Below, piece after piece: positions 19,812 to 28,114 of a DNA stretch of 64,000 nucleotides. Source of the DNA: Nostoc cf. commune SO-36 (GTDB lineage Bacteria > Cyanobacteriota > Cyanobacteriia > Cyanobacteriales > Nostocaceae); assembly GCF_023734775.1 (NCBI RefSeq), contig NZ_AP025732.1:6738718-6802717 (forward strand), given 5' to 3'. Below the pieces are notes generated by a model. The model ran no database searches and was not told the origin of the DNA. It saw nothing but the letters and a program-made list of their open reading frames with translations. The first letter of the stretch is position 1. Every line of letters starts with the position of its first letter. The position numbers and the translations under genes were made by a program.

Positions 19812-21100
19812 GTGAAAAAAGTATTATCAATCATCCTTGGTGGTGGCGCGGGTACTCGGCTTTACCCCCTAACCAAACTCCGCGCTAAACCAGCAGTACC
19901 AGTAGCGGGTAAGTATCGCCTAATCGATATCCCTGTTAGTAACTGCATAAATTCCGAAATATTCAAAATCTATGTCCTGACACAATTCAACTCAGCTTCC
20001 CTGAATCGTCACATTGCCCGTACCTATAACTTTAGTGGCTTCAACGAAGGTTTTGTAGAAGTCCTAGCAGCACAACAAACACCAGAAAACCCTAACTGTT
20101 CCAAGGTACAGCCGATGCTGTGCGTCAGTATCTATGGTTAATGGAAGAATGGGATGTAGAAGAATATTTAATCCTCTCAGGTGATCACCTCTACCGGATG
20201 GATTATCGCCAGTTTATCCAGCGCCATCGGGAAACAGGGGCTGATATTACTCTTTCAGTCATCCCCATTGATGAGCGGCGCGCCTCAGATTTTGGCTTGA
20301 TGAAAATTGACGATTCTGGTAGGGTAATCGACTTTAGCGAAAAACCCAAAGGTGAAGCGTTAACCCAAATGCAAGTTGATACAAGTGTACTGGGATTATC
20401 AAAAGAACAAGCCAAGCAACAGCCTTACATCGCCTCAATGGGGATTTATGTCTTTAAGAAAGAGGTTTTGTTCAAGTTATTGAGAGAAGGTATCGAAAGG
20501 ACTGATTTCGGCAAAGAAATTATTCCTGATGCCTCTAAAGATTACAACGTTCAAGCTTACCTTTTTGATGACTACTGGGAAGATATTGGAACAATTGAGG
20601 CATTTTATCATGCAAACTTAGCACTGACTCAGCAGCCCCAGCCACCTTTTAGTTTCTACGATGAAAAGGCACCAATTTATACCCGCGCTCGTTACTTACC
20701 TCCAACTAAACTTTTAGATTGCCATATCACAGAATCAATTATCGGCGAAGGTTGTATTTTGAAAAATTGCCGCATTCAACATTCAGTCTTGGGAGTGCGA
20801 TCGCGGATTGAATCTGGCTGCGTCATCGAAGAATCTTTGCTCATGGGTGCAGATTTTTACCAAGCTTCTGTGGAACGTCAATCTAACTTAGTAGAAAACG
20901 ACATTCCCGTAGGTATCGGTATAGACACGATGATTCGCGGTGCCATCATCGATAAAAATGCCCGCATCGGTCACGATGTCAAAATAATTAATAAAGATAA
21001 CGTGCAAGAAGCTGAACGGGAAAATCAAGGTTTCTACATCCGCAGTGGCATTGTTGTCGTGTTGAAAAATGCTGTAATTCCCGATGGAACCATCATTTAG
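19812..21100 (+). pseudogene. glgC: Glucose-1-phosphate adenylyltransferase, one frameshift
   Basis: Makes ADP-glucose for glycogen synthesis. The first frame (19812-20141) has the nucleotide-binding start [22 protein letters not shown] and the effector/substrate region. The second (to 21100) has [10 protein letters not shown], the FSEKPKG substrate site, and the C-terminal left-handed beta-helix ending in the allosteric [34 protein letters not shown]. The junction reads [10 protein letters not shown] in one frame, whereas [20 protein letters not shown] is expected; a missing G at 20097-20098 (TGTTCC for TGGTTCC) explains it. The restored length is about 429, as usual. The perfect conservation elsewhere argues for a sequencing error or a very recent mutation. 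Confidence 0.93.
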
Positions 21101-21101
21101 T

Positions 21102-21140
21102 CATTGGTCATTGGTCATTGGTCATTAGTCATTAGTTAAT
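21102..21140. repeat. STRR heptads (GTCATTG)
   Basis: Tandem GTCATTGGTCATTG and GTCATTA heptads in the 69-bp gap between glgC and the P-loop kinase gene. Confidence 0.75.
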
Positions 21141-21169
21141 AGTCACAAGTAACAAATGACAAAGGACAA

Positions 21170-21679
21170 ATGACTAAACTCATTTTGCTAATTGGTCTTC
21201 CAGGTAGCGGTAAGTCAACTCTGGCAAAACAATTACTGGCAGAATGCCCCCAAATGGCGCTGATTTCTACAGATGCCATCCGGGGGCAATTGTTCGGTTC
21301 CCAAGCTGTTCAGGGGCCGTGGCTGCTGATTTGGCGCGAAATTGAGCGGCAATTTCAGCAAGCTATTTCCACAACTAATCAAGCTATTTTCGATGCCACT
21401 AATGCCCAGCGCCGCCATCGTCGTGATGTCATTGCTTTAGCGCGTGAGTTGGGTTTTACCCACATTACGGTAATTTGGGTAGATACACCAGTCTGGCTAT
21501 GTTTGGCACGGAATAAAAGACGATTGCACCAGGTTCCAGAAGAAATTATTTTGCGGATGCACCGTCAACTCCGCGATGCTCCCCCAAGCCTGGAAGAAGG
21601 ACTAGACAACCTGATCCGCTTATCAGAAAAATCGGAGTACGGAAATTGCGATCGCTCAATGAGCGAGAACCACACTTGA
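21170..21679 (+). CDS. P-loop kinase / AAA-type ATPase (polynucleotide kinase-like)
   Basis: 169 residues. Walker A is GLPGSGKSTLAKQL at residues 8-21. A lid/acceptor region with FDATNAQRRHRRDVI and HITVIWVDTP is typical of the zeta-toxin/polynucleotide-kinase-like branch that phosphorylates small molecules or nucleic-acid ends. The substrate cannot be read from sequence. It follows glgC on the same strand, separated only by heptad repeats. Confidence 0.8.
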   Translation: MTKLILLIGLPGSGKSTLAKQLLAECPQMALISTDAIRGQLFGSQAVQGPWLLIWREIERQFQQAISTTNQAIFDATNAQRRHRRDVIALARELGFTHITVIWVDTPVWLCLARNKRRLHQVPEEIILRMHRQLRDAPPSLEEGLDNLIRLSEKSEYGNCDRSMSENHT

Positions 21680-21798
21680 TTTTCTATATTCTTTGTTAAT
21701 TTAAAGTCAGATTCTTTTCGCTTGGCACTATACCAGGCAAAATAATATCTCTTATCTTAAAAAAAAACATAACGGGAATTTCTATAGGAGGCTGGTAG

Positions 21799-22806
21799 AT
21801 GGCTGCAACCGACTTCAAAGACTATTACGCAATTTTGGGAGTTAGTAAGACTGCCAGTCCAGAGGAGATTAAACAAGCCTTTCGTAAACTAGCCCGCAAA
21901 TATCACCCTGATGTCAACCCAAATAACAAACAGGCAGAAGCACGCTTTAAAGAAGTTAGCGAAGCCTACGAAGTTGTGTCAGACCCAGATAAACGCAAAA
22001 AGTACGATCAATTTGGCCAATATTGGAAACAAGTCGGTCAAGGTTTTCCATCCGGCGGTGTTGGCCCCGATATGGGTAACTTTGACTTCAGCCAATACGG
22101 AAATTTTGATGAGTTCATTAATGAGTTGCTAGGACGTTTTGGTGGTGCTACTCCTCGTGGCGGGCGACAAAGTAGCTCACAAAGTTACTCTTATCGCACT
22201 TCTACAGGTGCGCCAAGTGGTTTTGGCGGCTTTAACGATTTTGGGTTTCAAGATGCAGGTGCGGGTACTAGCCAAGATAGTGAAGCTGCGATCGCTCTCA
22301 CTTTTACCGAAGCTTTTAATGGTGTGCAAAAGCGCTTCAGTTTAGGTAACGAAACAATAGATGTCCGCATTCCATCTGGCGCTAGAACTGGTACTCGCCT
22401 GCGTGTGCGGGGCAAAGGTCAAATCAACCCCATGACTCAACAACGCGGGGATTTATACTTAAAAGTTGAACTTCAGCCACACTCGTTTTTCCAAATGGAA
22501 GGCGATAATCTTGTTTGCGAAGTGCCAATCACCCCAGATGAAGCCACTTTGGGAGCGTCCATTGATGTACCTACTCCTGATGGTTCAGTTAATGTCAAAC
22601 TACCAGCAGGGGTGCGTTCTGGTCAATCTCTGCGTTTACGTGGCAAAGGTTGGCCCCTCGCCAAGGGAGGACGCGGCGATCAGTTGGTGAAAGTGGCGAT
22701 CGTTCCACCAAAAGACCTCAGCCAACAAGAGCGGGAATATTATGAAAAAATCCGGGCTATACGTACTTATAATCCCCGCAGTCATTTGAACCAAGTCAGG
22801 CTGTGA
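21799..22806 (+). CDS. DnaJ-like (CbpA-type) J-domain chaperone
   Basis: 335 residues. The J domain (about 7-72) has the HPD tripeptide at 36-38 for stimulating DnaK. A Gly/Phe-rich linker with GGFNDFGFQ follows, and then the two C-terminal substrate-binding barrels ([34 protein letters not shown]). The zinc-finger CxxCxGxG repeats are absent, so this is a type II/CbpA-like co-chaperone rather than classical DnaJ. The ribosome-binding site GGAGG precedes the ATG. Confidence 0.93.
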   Translation: MAATDFKDYYAILGVSKTASPEEIKQAFRKLARKYHPDVNPNNKQAEARFKEVSEAYEVVSDPDKRKKYDQFGQYWKQVGQGFPSGGVGPDMGNFDFSQYGNFDEFINELLGRFGGATPRGGRQSSSQSYSYRTSTGAPSGFGGFNDFGFQDAGAGTSQDSEAAIALTFTEAFNGVQKRFSLGNETIDVRIPSGARTGTRLRVRGKGQINPMTQQRGDLYLKVELQPHSFFQMEGDNLVCEVPITPDEATLGASIDVPTPDGSVNVKLPAGVRSGQSLRLRGKGWPLAKGGRGDQLVKVAIVPPKDLSQQEREYYEKIRAIRTYNPRSHLNQVRL

Positions 22807-22817
22807 ATATTGTGGAT

Positions 22818-22852
22818 TTTAGAAACGCGGAGGGGCACTTTGCGTTTCTAAA
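22818..22852 (+). terminator. Hairpin terminator after the DnaJ-like gene
   Basis: TTTAGAAACGC pairs perfectly with GCGTTTCTAAA (11 bp), starting 11 bp after the stop codon and followed by an AT-rich stretch. Confidence 0.55.
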
Positions 22853-22868
22853 TTAATTCGGTATGAAT

Positions 22869-22992
22869 TTACTGCGCCATTCTCGCCATCAGAATGAATT
22901 TAAACGCTTCTATTGCCTCTGGTGTAGGCTCGGTAGCTTGCCACGTTATCCGTGCAACTAAGCGATCGCACCAAGCATTTAATTTTTGATAT
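22869..22992 (-). pseudogene. Glutathione S-transferase C-terminal remnant
   Basis: Directly after the redoxin stop codon the minus strand encodes SEYQKLNAWCDRLVARITWQ then ATEPTPEAIEAFKF, ending at TAA 22869-22871. This looks like the last helix region of a GST-fold protein (a YxKLNAWCDRLVARPAWQ-like pattern). No start codon or upstream domain exists, so it is a gene fragment. Confidence 0.5.
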
Positions 22993-23529
22993 TCACTTAA
23001 ATTGCTCTAACAATGTTTCAACACTAGCATTGTGATCCAGAAAAGAAAATAAATGCCAGTAGCGGAGTTTCCCTTCTTTATCTAATACGAATTGTGCTGC
23101 TAAAGGCGCTCCCAGCGCTTGTCCTACTTGATAGTTACGAAAAACTCTACAACTAGGATCACTCAATAATGGCATTTTTAAGCCTAAATCCCTCACAACT
23201 ATTTGACTCTGCCTTTCATCGGTACTCGTAATCATTAAAACTTCTATACCGCAATTTTTAAATTGTTCATAGTTTTCATTTAAAGCTTTGATGTGAGGAA
23301 AACAAAAGGGACAATATTGCTTTTCGGTAAAGATACGAGTAAAGGCAACTAGTACGGGTTGTTTGCCTCTATAATCAGATAATTTTACTAATCTTCCGTT
23401 GGTAATATCTGGCAGTTGAAAGTCTGGTGTTCCTACTTCCAATCTAAGTTTATTGCTAGCTGGAACTGGTAAGAAATTGCGGAAAAATCGCTCATTGAAT
23501 AAACCACTAAAATCAGTTGAAGTAAGCAT
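22993..23529 (-). CDS. Peroxiredoxin-like redoxin (AhpC/TSA family)
   Basis: 178-residue thioredoxin-fold protein. [31 protein letters not shown] is the redoxin opening. The active-site motif is CPFC (YCPFCFPHI) rather than the single peroxidatic Cys (PxxxTxxC) of typical 2-Cys peroxiredoxins, so it is closer to bacterioferritin-comigratory/AhpC-TSA redoxins. Presumably a cytosolic thiol peroxidase or disulfide reductase. A GST fragment abuts its stop codon. Confidence 0.85.
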   Translation of the reverse strand: MLTSTDFSGLFNERFFRNFLPVPASNKLRLEVGTPDFQLPDITNGRLVKLSDYRGKQPVLVAFTRIFTEKQYCPFCFPHIKALNENYEQFKNCGIEVLMITSTDERQSQIVVRDLGLKMPLLSDPSCRVFRNYQVGQALGAPLAAQFVLDKEGKLRYWHLFSFLDHNASVETLLEQFK

Positions 23530-23631
23530 AGTAGTATTTTGGCTTTTAGATTTTCAAAGATTTATGGAATATAACTGTCGCCATCAATGTTGAAACTGAA
23601 TATATTTTTAACTCTGATTATTTAAATACTA

Positions 23632-23805
23632 GGACTTACGCATTGACAGAAAAGGCGAAATAGCAGCTATGTTTTTCTGGGCTTTTAGGTAGATTTTTCA
23701 ACTAACTTTTTGCGATCGCAATTAAAAAAAGATACTTTGCAAAAGCCTGAAACGACGCATTTGTGTTAATACACAAGATGATTCGTTTGTACAGTGCGTA
23801 AGTCC
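23632..23805. mobile_element. MITE with GGACTTACGCA ends, flanked by TA
   Basis: Perfect terminal inverted repeats GGACTTACGCA and TGCGTAAGTCC, flanked on both sides by TA, the target duplication typical of IS630/Tc1-mariner transposition. The 174-bp interior has no coding frame. A related 130-bp copy is at 31930-32059. Confidence 0.75.
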
Positions 23806-23823
23806 TAAATACCATTTTAATCG

Positions 23824-24047
23824 AACAGAATTCAGGAGTCAGCATGAATTCTGACCAAAAAAGCGGATAGCGTAAAGCCTTCTCTTTCAGAGACGCTAAC
23901 GCCGAACGGCATGGCTTCCCTTAGAGCGAGTTCGCGTTCGCTTTTAGCGTCTCGTAGAGAAGCGTTAGCGAGTCTTCTCCCAAGGGGAGACGTTTCACGA
24001 ACGAGCGTTTTGCATTCTGACTCCTGAATTCTGACTTCTGAATTCTT
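23824..24047. repeat. Interspersed element, GAATTCAGAAG family (copy B)
   Basis: Left end CAGAATTCAGGAGTCAGCAT; right end GACTCCTGAATTCTGACTTC then GAATTCTTC. The interior is different from copies A and D and is made of a second palindromic repeat (GCGGATAGCG, AGACGCTAACGC and AAGCGTTAGCG blocks). No coding content. Confidence 0.65.
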
Positions 24048-24052
24048 CAAGA

Positions 24053-24118
24053 GAAAACCACAGATAGACACGGAGGTTAACACTGTTTAATGTGTATCTC
24101 TGTTTATCTGTGGTTTTC
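24053..24118 (-). terminator. Long hairpin downstream of the 2-Cys peroxiredoxin gene
   Basis: GAAAACCACAGATA pairs perfectly with TATCTGTGGTTTTC (14 bp), and the stem extends imperfectly inward. It lies 57 bp past the stop codon of the minus-strand peroxiredoxin gene. The sequence also resembles a common cyanobacterial repeat. Confidence 0.5.
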
Positions 24119-24174
24119 ATTGATTTTGCTCTTAACTCCAACAGTATGGATTAGAGTTTGCTAGCTAAGAAAAT

Positions 24175-24786
24175 TTAGACAGCAGAGAAGTAGACTTTAG
24201 ACTTCACTGGGTCAGGATTCATCGTCTTGTCACCAGGTTGCCAACCAGCTGGGCAAACTTCGTCGGGGTGAGACTGAACATACTGAAGTGCTTGTAATGT
24301 CCGCAGGGTTTCATCAACGCTGCGACCAAAAGCTAGGTTGTTGATGGTGGCGTGCTGTATGATACCATCTTTATCAATGATGAATAGACCGCGCAAGGCA
24401 ATGCCTGCTGCTGGGTCAAGAACGTTGTAAGCGGCACTAATCTCTTTCTTGATGTCGGAGACTAGGGGATAATTCAGGTCGCCGACACCACCAGACTTAC
24501 GATCTGTTTGAATCCAAGCGAGGTGGGAGAATTCACTATCAACGGAAGCCCCAAGGACTTCAGTATTGATTTTCTTGAATTCTTCGTAGCGATCGCTAAA
24601 TGCTGTGATTTCAGTAGGACAAACAAAGGTAAAGTCTAATGGGTAGAAAAACAGGACGACATACTTACCGCGATAATCGGAAAGTTTGATTGTCTTAAAT
24701 TCCTGATCTACCACAGCTGTTGCTGTGAAATCGGGAGCTTGTTGACCAACGCGGAGGCTTCCTTCGGTTCCGTAAGTAAGGGACAT
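24175..24786 (-). CDS. Typical 2-Cys peroxiredoxin
   Basis: 203 residues. The peroxidatic Cys is in [17 protein letters not shown], the resolving Cys in [10 protein letters not shown], and the thioredoxin-fold start is [19 protein letters not shown]. Reduces H2O2 and alkyl peroxides with thioredoxin in the cytosol. The C-terminus ends [14 protein letters not shown], without the YF-type motif of over-oxidation-sensitive eukaryotic forms. Divergent from the debranching-enzyme gene (131 bp). Confidence 0.95.
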   Translation of the reverse strand: MSLTYGTEGSLRVGQQAPDFTATAVVDQEFKTIKLSDYRGKYVVLFFYPLDFTFVCPTEITAFSDRYEEFKKINTEVLGASVDSEFSHLAWIQTDRKSGGVGDLNYPLVSDIKKEISAAYNVLDPAAGIALRGLFIIDKDGIIQHATINNLAFGRSVDETLRTLQALQYVQSHPDEVCPAGWQPGDKTMNPDPVKSKVYFSAV

Positions 24787-24917
24787 TAACTTAATTCTCC
24801 TTTATCGGTTTATTAGCGTTGGAATTCGGGTCAAGTAAAACTTACCCATCCACGCTCTTACAGTTTAATTACGATCTGTTACGACTATATCATACTCATA
24901 ACGATTTTGAGTAGCAA

Positions 24918-27098
24918 ATGTCTGATTTAGATACAAGAGAATGGTTGCTTACTAATGGCTTAGGAAGTTTTGCTAGCGGCACAGTTTCTGGTGTCCGCAC
25001 GCGCACTTATCATGGTTGGTTGTTTGCCGCGACAAACCCACCTTCTGGGAGGACTCTGCTGTTTTCGCACCTAGAAGCTAGTTTGGAAGTATTAGGGAAC
25101 GTTGTAGCACTGGGCACAAATTTTTGGGGTAACGGTAAGATTGAGCGGACAGGCTACGACCTGCTACGCTCTTTTGATATTAACCCAGTTCCAAAATGGA
25201 ATTGGGGTCAAGATAACTGGCAGTTAACTAGACAATTGCTGATGCCCTATGGTTTGGTGAGGGCTGGGGACGAAGGGCAGGGGAGCAGGGGGGCGGGGGA
25301 GCAGGGGGGCAGAGGAGCAGGGGAGCAGGGGAGCAGGGGAGAAGTTGCAGAAAGTTTTTCCCCTCTGCCTCTTATACCCAATGCCCAATTTTGCGATCGA
25401 ATTTTAATTCAGTATCGCTACGAGGGAAGTCATACAGCAATTTTACGGTTGCGACTGTTGATAGCAGAACGGGACTTTCACCATCAGCAGACTGCTAGTC
25501 AAGAATTAAAGTTCTCACAATTGCTAGGGCAACAGCAAATCTGTCTGCAAGCAATCAATTCTGGACATTTCGGTATACCTTGGCACTTGCGCTGGACACA
25601 AGGAAATTATCAACCAGATGCAGTTTGGTATTGGGATTATGGATTGTCTGAGGAGACGAAACGGGGATTAGGCGACAAAGAAGACTTGTACAGTCCTGGT
25701 TACTTAATAGTCACACTCCAACCAGGAGATGCTGTGACTCTAGAAGCACGAGTAGGTTTTCCCGACTCGGTGTCAGGTGTTCTCAGCCCTAAAACCTTTG
25801 CAGAAGCCGTGGAGGCAGAGCAAGAAAGGCTCTCACAGATTTTTGGATGGAGAGAGGGAGGCAGAGGAGCAGGGAGCAGGGAGCAGGGGAATAATTACGA
25901 ATCTCAAATGCCCCATGCCCCATGCCCAATGTCCAATGCCCAATATCCACTTAACCAACAACTACTCAAAGCAAGCGATCAGTTTATTGTCTATCGAGCC
26001 TCAATTGCAGGCCCCACGGTGATTGCTGGTTATCACTGGTTTAATGACTGGGGACGCAACACATTAATCGCCTTACCGGGGTTGGCATTAGTTCCACAGC
26101 GCTTTGACCTAGCAAAAGGAGTATTGCGAACTTTTGGGCATTATTGTCGCCACGGTTTGATTCCTAATGCATTTCCTGATGTCAATGGCGAACCAATTTA
26201 TAACAGTATTGATGCGGCGTTGTGGTGGATTGAAACTTTAGGACTTTATTTAGAAGCTACCCAAGACTGGGAATTTTTGGCAGAGCAATTCCCCTTAGTA
26301 CAGCAAATCTACAAAGCATTTGTCGGTGGTACACATTTCAATATCCAGATCGATGCTACTGATGGGCTAGTTAGTTGGGATGCTCCTGGTGTAGCCCTTA
26401 CCTGGATGGATGTGGTAATTGGGGCACACCCCGTCACTCCCCGTTACGGTAAGCCAGTCGAAATCAATGCGCTGTGGTATTCAGCTTTATGCTGGCTAAG
26501 TCAGTGGGCAGAGCGCTTAAGCCAGATGGAGTTTGGTGATTCAGTGCGTCTGACTAAGCAAGCACAGCGTTATGCTCAACAAGCACAAAATGTAAAAACC
26601 TCGCTGCAAAAGTTCTGGAATCCTCATCTGGGTTATTTATACGATACTATTGAGCCGGACGATCGCCGGAATTTTCAAGTTCGTCCCAATGCCATTTTGG
26701 CGCTGTCACTGCACCATTGCGCCTTTTCTGAACAGCAAGGGTGTCAAGTATTAGATTTAGCAACTGCCAGCTTACTTACCCCCTATGGTCTTCGCAGTCT
26801 CGATCCAGGAGATCCCGAATACAAAGGAAGATATGAGGGCAACCAAGAGCAACGCGATCGCGCTTATCATCAAGGCACTGTTTGGGCTTGGCTAATTGGG
26901 CCATATATTCGGGCTTGGCAACGTTTTTATCCACAGCGATCGCTGCCTTTCGATTGGCAACCCCTGCTAGATCACTTCCAATTTGATGCTGCTATTGGTT
27001 CTATTTCTGAGATTTTTGATGGCGATTTACCTCATACACCCAGAGGTGCGATCGCTCAAGCTTGGTCAGTTGCTGAAGTAATTCGCCACATTAAATAG
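24918..27098 (+). CDS. Glycogen debranching enzyme (amylo-alpha-1,6-glucosidase, GH133-like)
   Basis: 726 residues. The N-terminal GDE_N domain opens with REWLLTNGLGSFASGTVSGVRTRTYHGWLFAA. The C-terminal (alpha/alpha)6 GDE_C domain has AGYHWFNDWGRNTLIALPGL, NSIDAALWWIE, SWDAPGVALTWMDV and YHQGTVWAWLIGPYIRAW. Two low-complexity inserts (about residues 115-150 and 312-345; 25265-25380 and 25853-25945) are read straight from heptad repeats (GGGAGCA and CCCATGC types) and carry no stop codon. A paralogue lies at 34592-36599. Probably cytosolic glycogen degradation. Confidence 0.92.
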   Translation: MSDLDTREWLLTNGLGSFASGTVSGVRTRTYHGWLFAATNPPSGRTLLFSHLEASLEVLGNVVALGTNFWGNGKIERTGYDLLRSFDINPVPKWNWGQDNWQLTRQLLMPYGLVRAGDEGQGSRGAGEQGGRGAGEQGSRGEVAESFSPLPLIPNAQFCDRILIQYRYEGSHTAILRLRLLIAERDFHHQQTASQELKFSQLLGQQQICLQAINSGHFGIPWHLRWTQGNYQPDAVWYWDYGLSEETKRGLGDKEDLYSPGYLIVTLQPGDAVTLEARVGFPDSVSGVLSPKTFAEAVEAEQERLSQIFGWREGGRGAGSREQGNNYESQMPHAPCPMSNAQYPLNQQLLKASDQFIVYRASIAGPTVIAGYHWFNDWGRNTLIALPGLALVPQRFDLAKGVLRTFGHYCRHGLIPNAFPDVNGEPIYNSIDAALWWIETLGLYLEATQDWEFLAEQFPLVQQIYKAFVGGTHFNIQIDATDGLVSWDAPGVALTWMDVVIGAHPVTPRYGKPVEINALWYSALCWLSQWAERLSQMEFGDSVRLTKQAQRYAQQAQNVKTSLQKFWNPHLGYLYDTIEPDDRRNFQVRPNAILALSLHHCAFSEQQGCQVLDLATASLLTPYGLRSLDPGDPEYKGRYEGNQEQRDRAYHQGTVWAWLIGPYIRAWQRFYPQRSLPFDWQPLLDHFQFDAAIGSISEIFDGDLPHTPRGAIAQAWSVAEVIRHIK
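25265..25345. repeat. STRR embedded in a coding sequence (copy 1)
   Basis: Tandem GGGAGCA/GGGGGGC units inside the debranching-enzyme gene, translated as a GSRGAGEQ-type peptide. The second such insert is at 25853-25945 and carries both GGGAGCA and CCCATGC units. Confidence 0.85.
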
Positions 27099-27266
27099 TG
27101 CTGAATATAATTTTCTTGATCAGGGAACTTCTAACCTGCTGAAAAATATCGGCTGCTCCCCCTGCCTTCACCCATCGATCATTTTTGGCTTGGTCGATTA
27201 CTAGGTCTAACTGAGATTGATAGAATTAGAATAATCGGAATTTTCACCATCTAGCCATCAAGACTC

Positions 27267-27830
27267 ATGCCCTCTGATATTGCTGTTGAGAAAAAAAAGT
27301 TAAAAAATCCACCTTTGGAACTTCATTACTTAGGCGATCGCGTGCTGCGTCAAGCTGCAAAGCGAGTTTCTAAAGTTGATGACGAACTCCGCAAAATAGT
27401 GCGCGAAATGCTGCAAACTATGTACAGCAAGGATGGCATTGGTTTGGCTGCACCCCAAGTAGGAATTCATAAACAACTAATTGTCATCGACCTAGAACCA
27501 GAAAACGCAGCTAATCAGCCCTTGGTGTTGATTAACCCCACTATTAAACAAGTCAGCCGCGACATCTCTGTTGCCCAAGAAGGATGCTTAAGTATTCCCA
27601 ATGTATATCTAGACGTAAAGCGCCCCGAAGTGGTGGAAATTGCTTATAAAGACGAGTACGGTCGTCCTCGGACATTAAAGGCTAATGACCTCTTAGGACG
27701 CTGCATTCAGCATGAGATGGATCATCTTAACGGCGTGGTATTTGTAGACCGTGTAGAAAACTCCTTGACTTTAGCCCAGGAGCTATCTAAAAATGGCTTC
27801 TCGTATCAAGCGGTGAAACCAATAAAATAG
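27267..27830 (+). CDS. def: Peptide deformylase
   Basis: 187 residues. All three family motifs are present: GIGLAAPQVG, EGCLSIPNV (Cys metal ligand) and QHEMDHLNG (His ligands and catalytic Glu). Removes the formyl group from new protein N-termini. A second deformylase is at 61952-62485. A small membrane-protein gene begins 10 bp downstream and is probably co-transcribed. Confidence 0.96.
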   Translation: MPSDIAVEKKKLKNPPLELHYLGDRVLRQAAKRVSKVDDELRKIVREMLQTMYSKDGIGLAAPQVGIHKQLIVIDLEPENAANQPLVLINPTIKQVSRDISVAQEGCLSIPNVYLDVKRPEVVEIAYKDEYGRPRTLKANDLLGRCIQHEMDHLNGVVFVDRVENSLTLAQELSKNGFSYQAVKPIK

Positions 27831-27840
27831 GGGGCTAGTA

Positions 27841-28044
27841 GTGTATTTAACTCCAAAAAGCGGTTTATTTCTGGGTGGTTCTTGTGTAAGTGCGATCGCA
27901 GCTGTTGGTTCGATTTTTGAACTCAGTTACGGACGACCAGATTTTGGTTTCACAACCACGGCGATTATCCTGGGATTGAGCATTCCACTCACAGGATTAT
28001 TTTTCTTTGCCGCAGTTAAGGATGCAAGGGCTAACATGAAATAA
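27841..28044 (+). CDS. Small two-helix membrane protein
   Basis: 67 residues from GTG, 10 bp after def. Two hydrophobic segments (LFLGGSCVSAIAAVGSIFEL and AIILGLSIPLTGLFFFAAV) are separated by a polar loop. The function is not recognised; co-transcription with def is likely from spacing. Confidence 0.7.
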   Translation: MYLTPKSGLFLGGSCVSAIAAVGSIFELSYGRPDFGFTTTAIILGLSIPLTGLFFFAAVKDARANMK

Positions 28045-28059
28045 GCATCAGGTACATAA

Positions 28060-28114
28060 AAAAGGTAAGGGAATGGATGAAAAAGGCAAATTCATTCTTT
28101 TACCTTTTATTTTT
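28060..28114. terminator. Possible bidirectional terminator between convergent genes
   Basis: AAAAGGTAA (28060-28068) pairs with TTACCTTTT (28100-28108), flanked by an A-run on the left and ATTTTT on the right, in the gap between the def operon and the convergent WD40 gene. Confidence 0.4.
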
